Notes: generated from the letters alone by a model not told the origin. DNA of 33,621 bases from Desulfarculaceae bacterium (GCA_028277825.1 JANQFN010000393.1:1-33621), one strand, 5' to 3'. Shown: positions 8,508 to 16,854, numbered from the stretch's first letter. Program-made: numbers and translations.

Positions 8508-8954
8508 ATGGTTCAAATCAATCCCTCAATTCTGCTGGTGGACGACGAAGTGCCCTTCGTGGAAACCATGGCCAAGCGATTGGCAAAGCGGGATTTGACC
8601 GTTGATACGGCTTTTGGAGGCCGCGAGGCCCTTAAAAAGCTGGACAGCGGCGGACCAAGCACCATCGACGTGGTCATTTTGGATGTCAAGATGCCGGGCA
8701 TGGACGGGTTGGAGACCTTGGCTGCAATCAAGTCCGCCCACCCCAACGTCGAGGTGATCATGCTGACCGGACACGCCACAGTGGAGAGTGCCATCGAGGG
8801 CATGAAGGGCGGGGCCTACGACTACCTCATGAAACCCTGTGAGATGGATTTGCTCATGTCCAAAGTCAACGAGGCGGTAGACAAAAAACGGGCCCATGAG
8901 GCCAAGATTTTGGATGCCCGCGTGCGCATGCATGCCCTCAGGAGAGAGTCTTAG
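8508..8954 (+). CDS. Single-domain response regulator (first of three)
   Basis: A 148-residue CheY-like receiver without an output domain. The phosphorylation residues are intact: acidic pair Asp12-Asp13 (ILLVDDEV), acceptor Asp59 (VVILDVKMPGMDG), Thr87 (MLTGHA) and Lys109 (DYLMKPCE). A charged tail of about 25 residues follows. The ORF track starts 18 bases earlier, but GGAGG (8496-8500) lies 7 bases before ATG 8508, so that is the better start. It probably takes phosphate from the adjacent histidine kinase. With no effector domain it must act by protein contact or as a phosphorelay intermediate; the target is unknown. Confidence 0.9.
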   Translation: MVQINPSILLVDDEVPFVETMAKRLAKRDLTVDTAFGGREALKKLDSGGPSTIDVVILDVKMPGMDGLETLAAIKSAHPNVEVIMLTGHATVESAIEGMKGGAYDYLMKPCEMDLLMSKVNEAVDKKRAHEAKILDARVRMHALRRES

Positions 8955-8965
8955 AGGGAGCAGTC

Positions 8966-9346
8966 ATGAGCGAAGAAGGCGCCGAGCGGATCAAAATTCT
9001 TCTGGTGGATGACGAGCTGGGCTACCTGGAGGTGCTTCAAAAGCGCATGGACAGGCGTGGGCTGGCTGTCACTCCGGTGAGCAGCGGCACCGAGGCCATT
9101 CGTGTGGCGCGTCGGCAGAGTTTTGACGCGGCGGTGGTGGACCTGAAGATGGAAGACATGGATGGCATAGAGGTCCTCAAGGTCTTGAAGGTGATGGACC
9201 CCGATCTGGCGGTCATCATCCTCACCGGCCACGGTTCGGAGCAGGCCGCCCGGGAGGGCATGGCCCACGGCGCCTTCGACTACCTGACCAAACCCTGCGA
9301 GTTGAGCGACCTGTTGGAGCGCATTTACGCCTCGCAGAAGAGCTAG
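8966..9346 (+). CDS. Single-domain response regulator (second of three)
   Basis: A 126-residue CheY-like receiver starting 11 bases after the previous stop. The residues needed for phosphorylation are present: Asp15-Asp16 (ILLVDDEL), Asp59 (AAVVDLKMEDMDG), Thr in IILTGHG and Lys109 (DYLTKPCEL). It resembles the previous gene closely enough, including the shared KPCE segment, to suggest a tandem duplication. No output domain is present. Candidate partners are the histidine kinase upstream and the permease or small membrane protein downstream. Confidence 0.9.
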   Translation: MSEEGAERIKILLVDDELGYLEVLQKRMDRRGLAVTPVSSGTEAIRVARRQSFDAAVVDLKMEDMDGIEVLKVLKVMDPDLAVIILTGHGSEQAAREGMAHGAFDYLTKPCELSDLLERIYASQKS

Positions 9347-9405
9347 GCACATTGCGGCCTGCTCTGGCGACAACCATAGCGATTCGGAGTGGAAGGTAAT
9401 TAGCA

Positions 9406-10722
9406 ATGAATTTCTTTAAAGGGTTAGGACAATTCATGATGGCCGGGGCCCATGCGCATGCCCGCTGGGAGCTAGCTACGGCCCGCACCATTATGGGTGA
9501 CAAAAAGAGATTGGCGATCCTGGGGCTGATGCTCCTGCCGGTTATCCTCGGCGGAATCGCCTTTGCCGATGAAATCGCCAATAATTTGCCGGATGTGCTG
9601 GGCGGCAAAAAGGCCTATAGCCCGGCCTTCTACAGTACAGGGATATTCATCGCCTCCATTCTCATTGGCCTTTGCGCCGGACTCATCACCGGTTGCATCG
9701 GCGCTGGTGGCGGTTTTATCATCGCCCCGGCCCTGATGAGCGCCGGCATAAAGGGCATCCTGGCGGTGGGCACCGACCTGTTCCACATTTTCGCCAAGGC
9801 CATCATGGGAAGCGTTATCCACCGTAAACTGGGCAACGTATCAGTGGCCCTTGCCGTGACCTTTTTAATCGGGGCCATCGGCGGGGCCACTTGTGGCGGG
9901 CTCGTAAACCGGGTGCTTTATGAGATCAACCCGGTGCTGAGCGATGCCTTCATCACCACCGTCTACGCGGTGATGCTCGGCGGCCTGGGCTTTTACGCCT
10001 TGGCGGACTTCTTCAAGTGCCGTAAAGACGCCGAGGCCTGTGAACTGCCCCACGGCGGCAAGGTAGAGGGCGCCGAGTTAGGCAACATGCCCAAGAAGCT
10101 GCAGGGGATGAAACTGCCCCCCATGGTGCGTTTCGACCAGAGCCTGGTGCCCGGCGGCAGGGCCATCAGCGCCTGGTTCTTGATCATCAGTGGTTTTGTG
10201 GTGGGGCTGGCCGCCGGAATCATGGGCGTGGGCGGTGGCTTCCTGACCTTCCCCATCTTCGTCTACACCCTGGGTGTCAGTTCCATGACCACGGTGGGCA
10301 CCGACATCTTCCAGATCGTGTTCACCGCCGGCTATGCCGCCATCAGTCAGTATGCAATCTTCGGGTTCATCTTCTACACTTTGGCCATGGGCATGCTCAT
10401 TGGTTCGCTCTTGGGCATCCAGATAGGCGCCATGGTCACCAAAGTGGTGCCCGGTGTGACTATCCGCGGCTTCTACGCCATGGCCGTGCTGGCCGGCTTC
10501 ATGAACCGCATTTTCGCCCTGCCCGGCAAGCTGAGTGAGATGGAGGTGCTGCCGCTGCCTAAAACCGCGGTGACCATTCTGGACCAGATAGGCATCTGGG
10601 CCTTTTTCGCGGTGATCGGCGGTTTCGCGGTTTGGGTGATCGGCACCTTTTTCAAAAACACCAAAAACCTCAAAACAGCCCATCCCCCGGGAATGGCTCC
10701 GGGCGAGGAGGTGGCCTCATGA
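9406..10722 (+). CDS. TauE/SafE-family anion permease
   Basis: The 438-residue polytopic membrane protein shows the internal duplication of the family: GLITGCIGAGGGFIIAPALM (about residue 89) and GLAAGIMGVGGGFLTFPIF (about 268), each followed by a VGTDxF motif (VGTDLFHIF and VGTDIFQIV). Family members export or take up sulfite, sulfonates or related small anions, often by proton-linked transport. It has an N-terminal extension with one extra hydrophobic segment (LAILGLMLLPVILGG) and a cytoplasmic linker of about 60 residues between halves that contains cysteines (FFKCRKDAEACELP). Being in one operon with a sensor kinase suggests the kinase senses the transported compound or its metabolism. 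Substrate not determinable. Confidence 0.88.
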   Translation: MNFFKGLGQFMMAGAHAHARWELATARTIMGDKKRLAILGLMLLPVILGGIAFADEIANNLPDVLGGKKAYSPAFYSTGIFIASILIGLCAGLITGCIGAGGGFIIAPALMSAGIKGILAVGTDLFHIFAKAIMGSVIHRKLGNVSVALAVTFLIGAIGGATCGGLVNRVLYEINPVLSDAFITTVYAVMLGGLGFYALADFFKCRKDAEACELPHGGKVEGAELGNMPKKLQGMKLPPMVRFDQSLVPGGRAISAWFLIISGFVVGLAAGIMGVGGGFLTFPIFVYTLGVSSMTTVGTDIFQIVFTAGYAAISQYAIFGFIFYTLAMGMLIGSLLGIQIGAMVTKVVPGVTIRGFYAMAVLAGFMNRIFALPGKLSEMEVLPLPKTAVTILDQIGIWAFFAVIGGFAVWVIGTFFKNTKNLKTAHPPGMAPGEEVAS

Positions 10723-11420
10723 ACTCCCACGGCAAGGACAAAAAGAAGCTGATAGGCGGCCTGCTGATGACCGTGGTGTTCGTCGTGGTGCTCATCATTT
10801 TCTTCATGCCCGTTTTTGGCAAGGGCCAAAACGGCCTGGACTACTTGGACAACCTATATAACTCCATATCCAAGAAATCGGCATTCTACATCCCCGAACT
10901 GGCCGCTCAGGCGAAGCAGTTCAATGACACCAAACTGGATGCCACCCTCGACTTGCCCGACAAGGCCACGGCGGCGCGGGCGGCTTTGTTGTTCGCCCGC
11001 TCCGGCGCCACGGCCAAACAAAGTGGCGACAAGTTGGCGGTTAGCGGCGACCTGGGAAAGGTGCTGGCCGCCACCCTGGCCGACAGCGAGACCATGTTCA
11101 ACAACCAGGGAGACAAGCTGAGCAGCCTCTATGGAGGCAAGGACGCCAGGCTGATGCTCTACACCTGGTGGAGCGCCTACAAGGCCCTGGAAAAATCTCT
11201 TAACCGGCAAGAGGCCTTTGCTCAGGCGAAATTCGTCAAGGTGGTGCAGGCCAAGGCGGTGGAGATGAGCTACAATTACTACGGTATCGAACCGCAAAGT
11301 ATCGGCGAACGCTGGCTGATCGTTTTGCTCTCTTTGTTGTTCTACACGGTCTACACTTTGTGGTTCGGTTTCGGAGTCATGTACCTGTTTGAAGGAAGCG
11401 GTTATCAACTGGAGCACTAA
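10719..11420 (+). CDS. Uncharacterised two-TM membrane protein coupled to the permease
   Basis: I do not recognise a named family. The 233-residue protein has an N-terminal TM (LIGGLLMTVVFVVVLIIFFMPVF, about 11-33), an extracytoplasmic region of about 165 residues rich in Ala, Lys and Asp with predicted helices, and a C-terminal TM (WLIVLLSLLFYTVYTLWFGFGVMYLF). The ORF track starts at 10632, inside the permease gene. ATG 10719 is preferred because it overlaps the permease stop as ATGA and follows GAGGAGG. This coupling suggests equal production and a possible accessory or partner role for the permease. It is the last gene before the terminator. Confidence 0.8.
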   Translation: MNSHGKDKKKLIGGLLMTVVFVVVLIIFFMPVFGKGQNGLDYLDNLYNSISKKSAFYIPELAAQAKQFNDTKLDATLDLPDKATAARAALLFARSGATAKQSGDKLAVSGDLGKVLAATLADSETMFNNQGDKLSSLYGGKDARLMLYTWWSAYKALEKSLNRQEAFAQAKFVKVVQAKAVEMSYNYYGIEPQSIGERWLIVLLSLLFYTVYTLWFGFGVMYLFEGSGYQLEH

Positions 11421-11429
11421 CCGGGGAGC

Positions 11430-11460
11430 GGGGCCGCTCGCAAGGGCGGCCCCTTTTCTC
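11430..11460 (+). terminator. Rho-independent terminator of the sigma-54 operon
   Basis: GGGGCCGC (11430-11437) pairs perfectly with GCGGCCCC (11446-11453) across an 8-base loop and is followed by TTTTCTC. It starts 10 bases after the last stop codon of the operon. Confidence 0.9.
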
Positions 11461-11469
11461 CTTTACCCC

Positions 11470-11475
11470 TATACT
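11470..11475 (+). promoter_or_regulatory. -10-like element directly before receiver gene 3
   Basis: TATACT (5/6 match to TATAAT) ends 8 bases before ATG 11484. Transcription would begin at or next to the start codon, so the message would be leaderless. No good -35 is visible; the expected position falls in the terminator stem. Confidence 0.35.
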
Positions 11476-11483
11476 ATGATCTC

Positions 11484-11912
11484 ATGCAGTTTGAGCATCC
11501 CATACGCGTCCTCCTGGTGGACGACGAGGAAGCCTTCAGCGAGGTCCTGGCCCGGCGTCTGACCCGGTTGGGATTGACCGTAGCCACCGCCAGCAGTGGG
11601 GCCCAGGCCCTCAGGGCTTTGGCTGCATCCCCGGTCGACGTAGTGGTGCTGGACGTGAAGATGCCTGACATGGACGGCTTGGAGGTCTTGGCCCGCGTGA
11701 AGGCCGCCCACCCCCTTATCGAAGTTATCATGCTCAGTGGGTACACCGACCTGCCCACCTCCATAAACGGTTTGGAGCTGGGGGCCTTTGATTACCTGCT
11801 CAAACCGGCGCCCCTGGAGGAGGTGGCTGATAAAATATATGACGCCTGGCAAAAAAAGGAGGTGGCCGAGAAGAAGCTCGCCGCGTTGCAAGCCGAAATT
11901 CCCAAGAGTTAA
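11484..11912 (+). CDS. Single-domain response regulator (third of three)
   Basis: A 142-residue CheY-like receiver with all phosphorylation residues: Asp13-Asp14 (VLLVDDEE), Asp57 (VVVLDVKMPDMDG), Ser in IMLSGYT and Lys107 (DYLLKPAP). It has a short charged C-terminal helix and no output domain. It resembles the two receivers at 8508 and 8966. No Shine-Dalgarno precedes the ATG, and a TATACT box lies only 8 bases upstream. It is 18 bases before the PEP-synthase-like gene and probably cotranscribed with it, so it may control that protein directly or link it to the kinase at 6747. Confidence 0.9.
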   Translation: MQFEHPIRVLLVDDEEAFSEVLARRLTRLGLTVATASSGAQALRALAASPVDVVVLDVKMPDMDGLEVLARVKAAHPLIEVIMLSGYTDLPTSINGLELGAFDYLLKPAPLEEVADKIYDAWQKKEVAEKKLAALQAEIPKS

Positions 11913-11930
11913 CATCCGGCAGGATGGGGC

Positions 11931-14546
11931 ATGGACAACTTCAAGGATAAAATCAAGCGCCTTTTTGGCAGACGAAGCGAGCCCCCGGCCGACGAGGCGG
12001 GCCTGGGCGAAGAGTTTAAGGCCCGATATCTCAGCTTTCGTAAACTGCTGGCGGCCAACAACAAAGCTTTGGAACTCATGGCCGAAATGGAGGCCGCGGC
12101 CGGTGGAGGCAGCGTCTTCGGCATGTCCTTCGTTCGTTCCCGCGCGACTGCCCTGGGGGTGAGCGTCTACACCATGGTGGACCAAATGGAACGCTTAGCC
12201 CCGGGTAAGTATTCCGCCCTTATGCCGCGCCTCAAACAAATTCAAGCCAATCTGGATGAGCTGCTTACCTCGGCGGATAAGCCCGGCAACGAAGAGTTGA
12301 TCTTGCCCCTGGGCGCCATAGACCAGAGCCGGGCCGACGAGGCAGGTGCCAAAATGGCCAACCTGGGTGAGATAAAAAACCACCTGGGGCTAACCGTGCC
12401 CCCGGGCTTTGTACTCACCGCCGCCGCCTGGCGGCTGCTGTTGGCCTCACAGGGGCTGGGTGAGGAGATCTCCCGCCGGCAACAAGCCGCGGATATTGAA
12501 AACGCGGCTGAATTATTCACCCTGAGCAGCCAACTTAGACAACTTATCGTGGATGCCCCCCTGCCTTCTTGGCTGGAGGAAGCCTTGGATGCCGCCTATG
12601 TCACCCTGGCCGGCGAAGCCAATGGCCGGGTGCGGGTGTCCATGCGCTCCAGCGCCTTGGGCGAGGACAGCGCCGAGGCCTCTTTTGCCGGCCAATACGC
12701 CACCCAGCTCAACGTGCATCCTGATTTTTTGTCTCAGAGCTACAAAGAAGTGGCGGCGAGTTTTTACAGCCCCCAAGCCATGCACTACCGCCTGGTGCGG
12801 GGCCTGCGCGATGACCAACTGGCCATGGCCGTGGGCTGCCTGGCCATGGTCCCGGCGGTCAGTGGCGGGGTGGCCTACACCGCCAGCCCCCTGGATCGGG
12901 CCGATCGCGATGTGCACTTGACCGCCGCCTGGGGTCTGCCCCGGGTGGTGGTGGATGGCGAGGCCGCGGGTGACCACTTTGTGGTTAGCCGCCGCGAACC
13001 TCACCGGGTACTGAGCCAGAGCGTTGAGAACAAAACCAGTGAATTGGTCTGCCATCAAGATGAAGGGACTTGCCGCCTGGAACTTACCGACGAACGGGCC
13101 AACCAGCCCTGCCTGAGCGACCGGCAGGCAGTGGAGGTGGCCCGGGCGGCGCTCAAGCTGGAAGCTCACTACGGAGGCCCGCAGGATGTGGAGTGGGCCT
13201 TTGATGGATCGGAGCGTTTGACCCTGTTGCAGTGCCGGCCCCTGAGTCCGGCCGAGGCTGTGTCAGCCACGCCCGCCAAACCGGATCGAGCTTCCAGCGG
13301 CCTGCCCGCTCCTTTGGCCAGCGGCGGCATCACCGCCAGCCCCGGAGCCGGGGCCGGAGCGGTGCACTGGGTAACCAAGGACGTTGACGCCCTCACTTTC
13401 CGCCCGGGTGCGGTGTTGGCTGTAGAGCGGCCCTCCCCCCGCTGGGCCGTATTGGTGGCCAAGGCGGCGGCGGTGGTCTCGGCCCAGGGCGGAGCCGCCG
13501 GCCATTTGGCCACGGTTTGCCGCGAATATGGAGTGCCGGCCTTGTTCGGCCTGAGCAATATCGCCGAAACCTTGGCTCCGGGCACGGAGGTTACCGTGGA
13601 TGCTTCGGCCCAGGCGGTCTACCCCGGCCGAGTGGAGAGGCTGCAGGCGGCCAAGCAAAAGCGGCCGGATTTCATGGCCAACAGCCCAGTGCAACGCCTG
13701 CTGGGGCAAGCCCTGGAGCTAATTTCTCCACTTAGCCTGCTTGATCCCGACTCGACCGCATTCAATGCCGCCAATGTCAAAACCCTGCACGACATCACCC
13801 GCTTTTGCCACGAGAAGAGCGTGGCCGAAATGTTCGCCTTTGGCAAAGAGCGCCGCTTCCCCAGACGAGCGGCCAAGCAACTCTATTTTCAGGTGCCCAT
13901 GCAGTGGTGGGTGCTGGACTTGGACGATGGCTTCAGCCACGAGGTAACGGGTAAATATGTCAAACTGGATGACATAGCCAGCCTTCCCATGTTGGCCGTG
14001 TGGGAAGGGATGACAGCCATCCCTTGGGAGGGACCGCCGGCGGTGAGTGGCCGCGGTTTGGCTTCGGTCATGTTTGAAGCCACCGCCAATCCGGCCCTGA
14101 CCACTGGAGTCAAGAGCCGCTATGCAAACCGCAACTACTTCATGATCGCCGAACACTTCATGAACTTGCAGTCACGTTTTGGTTTTCACTTTTGCGCGGT
14201 GGAGGCGTTGGCTGGGCCGCGGCCGCGGGAAAATTATCTGAGCTTCTCCTTCAAAGGAGGAGCGGCGGACAGCTCCCGCCGTATCGGCCGGGTGCATTTC
14301 ATCGGCGAGATTTTAGAAGAGCGCGGCTTTAGTGTGGAGTTGACGCAGGATAATTTGAGGGCCCGTTTGGAAAGGGATGAGCAAGCCGCTACTTTAAACG
14401 CGGTGAAAGTGGTGGGCTATATGTTGATGCACACTCGCCAACTGGACATGATCATGGCCGATCCAGGCCGGGCGGCTTATTACCGGGACAAAATAAACAC
14501 CGACTTGGATTCCTTGCAAGATGCCGCCTCACAGCCCCATAGTTGA
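11931..14546 (+). CDS. PEP-synthase/PPDK-like protein with unusual N- and C-terminal regions
   Basis: The protein has 871 residues. Residues 30-115 form a helical region of unknown type. The PPDK N-terminal ATP-grasp domain follows at about 138-440, with VSMRSSALGEDSAEASFAGQ (236-255) and DVEWAFDG...LLQCRPL (419-437). A swivelling phosphohistidine domain covers about 468-570 with GGAAGHLATVCREYGVPAL; His525 is the predicted phospho-carrier. From about 580 to the end, where PEP synthase and PPDK carry the PEP/pyruvate-binding TIM barrel, I see no barrel motifs and recognise no family. ATP-driven histidine phosphorylation is therefore likely, but the acceptor need not be pyruvate; other ATP-grasp/phosphohistidine proteins use different partners. 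The gene follows receiver 3 by 18 bases. Confidence 0.8.
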   Translation: MDNFKDKIKRLFGRRSEPPADEAGLGEEFKARYLSFRKLLAANNKALELMAEMEAAAGGGSVFGMSFVRSRATALGVSVYTMVDQMERLAPGKYSALMPRLKQIQANLDELLTSADKPGNEELILPLGAIDQSRADEAGAKMANLGEIKNHLGLTVPPGFVLTAAAWRLLLASQGLGEEISRRQQAADIENAAELFTLSSQLRQLIVDAPLPSWLEEALDAAYVTLAGEANGRVRVSMRSSALGEDSAEASFAGQYATQLNVHPDFLSQSYKEVAASFYSPQAMHYRLVRGLRDDQLAMAVGCLAMVPAVSGGVAYTASPLDRADRDVHLTAAWGLPRVVVDGEAAGDHFVVSRREPHRVLSQSVENKTSELVCHQDEGTCRLELTDERANQPCLSDRQAVEVARAALKLEAHYGGPQDVEWAFDGSERLTLLQCRPLSPAEAVSATPAKPDRASSGLPAPLASGGITASPGAGAGAVHWVTKDVDALTFRPGAVLAVERPSPRWAVLVAKAAAVVSAQGGAAGHLATVCREYGVPALFGLSNIAETLAPGTEVTVDASAQAVYPGRVERLQAAKQKRPDFMANSPVQRLLGQALELISPLSLLDPDSTAFNAANVKTLHDITRFCHEKSVAEMFAFGKERRFPRRAAKQLYFQVPMQWWVLDLDDGFSHEVTGKYVKLDDIASLPMLAVWEGMTAIPWEGPPAVSGRGLASVMFEATANPALTTGVKSRYANRNYFMIAEHFMNLQSRFGFHFCAVEALAGPRPRENYLSFSFKGGAADSSRRIGRVHFIGEILEERGFSVELTQDNLRARLERDEQAATLNAVKVVGYMLMHTRQLDMIMADPGRAAYYRDKINTDLDSLQDAASQPHS

Positions 14547-14610
14547 CCTTAAATTCATTATTTTTTCGTGAGCCAAAATATCCCCTTCGCTTAACGGCAT
14601 ATTGAGCCCC

Positions 14611-15027
14611 TTACCGGGGTTCATTACCCGCAGCTTGCCGCGCTGCAAAATAGTTTAAAAGTTCATTTGTATCCATGAATTGATCGGCAAGTGCATCAGC
14701 CTCCGGCTCCATCGTTTTCTGTGAAAATATGACTTCTTTACCAAGTCCCTTAGCGAAGCCAATTTCAACACCAACTGCTCGACCTATGTACCCTTCTGCT
14801 TTATCATTTTGCTTTTTAGGACATAGTACATAAATTATTTTTGAATCTCGAATAGCTTTAAAATGGTCGCTCTGAAGCTTCTGCATTAATTCAACAGTAA
14901 CACCAGAATCTGGGATTACTGTACCAAGATTGGGAAACCGAACATCGATTCCGGCTTTTTGAAGTGTTTCAACAGTTTTTTTAATTTCAGCTTTAAAACT
15001 TACGCTTGCGCAAATTGTTACAGTCAC
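14611..15027 (-). CDS. Nucleoside 2-deoxyribosyltransferase-like protein
   Basis: A 138-residue protein. The opening TVTICASVSF, the spacing to AGIDVRFP and the later AVGVEIGFAKGLGKEVIFS follow the pattern of nucleoside 2-deoxyribosyltransferase-like Rossmann proteins, in which the Glu of a G-x-E segment is catalytic. The match is by pattern only and the function is tentative. The track starts at GTG 15036, but AGGTGA lies 5 bases before the GTG at 15027, so I use that start. Base composition is clearly AT-richer than both flanks and the gene is unrelated to its neighbours, suggesting recent acquisition. Confidence 0.65.
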   Translation of the reverse strand: MTVTICASVSFKAEIKKTVETLQKAGIDVRFPNLGTVIPDSGVTVELMQKLQSDHFKAIRDSKIIYVLCPKKQNDKAEGYIGRAVGVEIGFAKGLGKEVIFSQKTMEPEADALADQFMDTNELLNYFAARQAAGNEPR

Positions 15028-15061
15028 CAATGTCACCTCTGTTTTGCGTTAAATTAGTTTT

Positions 15062-15247
15062 TTATGGAGAATGAGACTCCCTAAATCGTTGTTTCATGAA
15101 ATACCGCTCGACTTCCCCAGTGAGGCTGTGACCGGTTCCAGCATCACAACCCATGTCGATAGCGTCGGATAATTCCAACATAATCAATTCGTGTTCGGTG
15201 TAGTTCGGTGTACATTGAGGATTATGCGGCAGTAGCTGCGTTTTCAC
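15062..15247 (-). CDS. Small hypothetical protein, possible remnant
   Basis: A 61-residue ORF from a GTG start 6 bases after the VOC gene stop. I do not recognise it. The second half (ELSDAIDMGCDAGTGHSLTGEVERYF) looks protein-like, while the first 15 residues do not, so the true start may be an internal ATG. It shares the AT-rich composition of the next gene and lies 34 bases upstream of it, so the two may have arrived together. A short direct repeat (TTCGGTGTA twice, near 15197-15211) crosses its 5' part and may mark a junction. Confidence 0.35.
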   Translation of the reverse strand: MKTQLLPHNPQCTPNYTEHELIMLELSDAIDMGCDAGTGHSLTGEVERYFMKQRFRESHSP

Positions 15248-15253
15248 TTTTGA

Positions 15254-15700
15254 TCAGCTGCTCGCAGCCTCGACAAACTCCAGCAGAACGTTTTCTTCCG
15301 TTTTTATGCAGAAAATACGTGTCAACTCGCCGGTAGGCGTGGGCATGAGGGTCGCGGGCGTAAAGGGCTGCCACCCCTCCTGACGCAAGCGCTGGTGCAG
15401 ACCGTCCAGGTCCTCCACCTCCAGGCACAGTGAAATGGGCGCGGGCAGGACCGGGGCGCGGGCCGGCTGCTCCAGGACGGGCTCCCGCAGGTTGATCAGC
15501 TCCAGCAAGCCCTGGTCCGGCCCCCGCAGCATGACCAGTTCGGCGGATATGCTTTCCATGCCGAAAAGCGCGGCCATGTCCTTGCCGCCCAAAGGGCCCG
15601 CCCGCCAAAGCTCGGTGTAACCCAGCAGACCGGTGAACAACCTCAGGGAACGCTCCAGATCATTGCTGAACAGGGAGAGGTGATGCAGCTTGCTATTCAT
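15254..15700 (-). CDS. VOC-family (glyoxalase/methylmalonyl-CoA-epimerase-like) protein
   Basis: A 148-residue protein with the paired beta-alpha-beta pattern of the vicinal-oxygen-chelate fold: KLHHLSLFSNDLERSLRLFTGLLGY at the start, PISLCLEVEDLDGLHQRL in the middle and ENVLLEFVEA at the end. The first His and last Glu are at metal-ligand positions, but the middle ligand, usually His before the xxFxVxD strand, appears replaced, so metal binding is uncertain. I chose ATG 15700 over the TTG at 15712 in the track because GAGA lies 6 bases upstream. Its codons begin 9 bases after the thiolase stop, so it is the last gene of the catabolic operon. An epimerase or isomerase step on a CoA intermediate is possible; substrate unknown. 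Confidence 0.75.
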   Translation of the reverse strand: MNSKLHHLSLFSNDLERSLRLFTGLLGYTELWRAGPLGGKDMAALFGMESISAELVMLRGPDQGLLELINLREPVLEQPARAPVLPAPISLCLEVEDLDGLHQRLRQEGWQPFTPATLMPTPTGELTRIFCIKTEENVLLEFVEAASS

Positions 15701-15708
15701 GAAGTGTC

Positions 15709-16854
15709 TCAATTGGTGATGATTATCGCGGTGCAGGACTTGGCGTCCCCATCTTTGTCGCCGCCCATGCAGTGAGCCAGGCCCGTTCCAGCGCCGGCGA
15801 CCTGACGCTCCCCGGCCTCGTTACGCAACTGAGTGGCCAGTTCCCAGACCTGGGCCAGACCAGTGGCTCCGGGCGGGTGCCCCCGGCTTAGCAACCCGCC
15901 GGAGACGTTGACCGGGATGCGGCCGCCCAAGGCGGTATCGCCGCTGGCCGCCAATTTGCCGCCTTCGCCGGGCGCGCATAGCCCCAGGGCTTCGTAATGC
16001 AGTATTTCACCGATGGTGAAGGCGTCGTGGCACTCGATCAGGTCCAGATCAGCGGGTTGCATGCCGGCCAGGGCATAGGCCGAGGCACATACCCGGTAAT
16101 CAGTGCCCCATCGCGCCATGTCCTGGGGGTTGGCATAATCGCCAGTGCCGTAGGCCCAGGCGCGAACCCGCAAGCAGCGGTCCAGGGAGGGGACGGCTTC
16201 TTTGGCGCACAACAATACGGCGGCGGCGCCGTCGGCTATGGGGCAGCATTGCAGACGGGTCAAGGGATCGGCGATCATGGGCGAACCCAGGACTTCCGCA
16301 ACATTGGTGGGCTTGCGAAACTGGGCCATGGGGTTAAAGGAAGCGTGCTCCCGGTTCTTCACGGCCACCGCGGCCATCTGCTCGGCGGTGGTGCCGAACT
16401 CGGCCATGTGGCGCACAGCCCGCATGGCGAAGCTGGCCGGGGTTACCAGGCCCAACTGGGTGTCCAGCTCGGTGGCCCCGGAGTTAAGCAGCCCCGCCTC
16501 GGGCACGCACATCTTCTCCCCGCCCACCACCAACACCGCCCGGGCCTGGCCGGCGGCAATGGCGTTGCAGGCCAGGTAAAAGGCGGCCGAACCCGAAGTG
16601 CAGGCGTTCTCCAGGTTGAAGATGGGTATCTGGTTGATACCCACCGACCAGAATACGTTCTGGCCCACGGTGACGTCCTTGAACAGGGGCGCGGCGGTGG
16701 CGCTGGCAAAAAACCCCATGTCCACGCGGCCCGGCTCCAGACCCGCATCGGCCAGGGCCAGCCCGGCCGCCTCGCCGGCCAGGTCCACCAGGGTGCGCTC
16801 GGCGTGCACCCCAAAGGCCGTCATGCCCACACCGGCCAGGTAGACCTCATTCAT
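15709..16854 (-). CDS. SCP2-type thiolase (acetyl-CoA acyltransferase family)
   Basis: A 381-residue thiolase. The nucleophile is Cys85 in LENACTSGSAAFYLA, the active-site His is in SGGLLSRGHPPGATG, and the second Cys region is near the end (AHCMGGDKDGDAKSCTAI). VALxGVGMTxFG-type opening (VYLAGVGMTAFG) and the overall length fit the SCP-x/SCP2 thiolase clade rather than FadA. The track extends to 17037, but those 61 residues are an antisense-like Trp/Ala/Arg-rich artefact; the ATG at 16854 overlaps the DUF35 gene by 8 bases. DUF35 proteins commonly work as partners of such thiolases. In this operon it would cleave the beta-ketoacyl-CoA made by carboxylase and ligase, releasing acetyl-CoA. Confidence 0.9.
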   Translation of the reverse strand: MNEVYLAGVGMTAFGVHAERTLVDLAGEAAGLALADAGLEPGRVDMGFFASATAAPLFKDVTVGQNVFWSVGINQIPIFNLENACTSGSAAFYLACNAIAAGQARAVLVVGGEKMCVPEAGLLNSGATELDTQLGLVTPASFAMRAVRHMAEFGTTAEQMAAVAVKNREHASFNPMAQFRKPTNVAEVLGSPMIADPLTRLQCCPIADGAAAVLLCAKEAVPSLDRCLRVRAWAYGTGDYANPQDMARWGTDYRVCASAYALAGMQPADLDLIECHDAFTIGEILHYEALGLCAPGEGGKLAASGDTALGGRIPVNVSGGLLSRGHPPGATGLAQVWELATQLRNEAGERQVAGAGTGLAHCMGGDKDGDAKSCTAIIITN

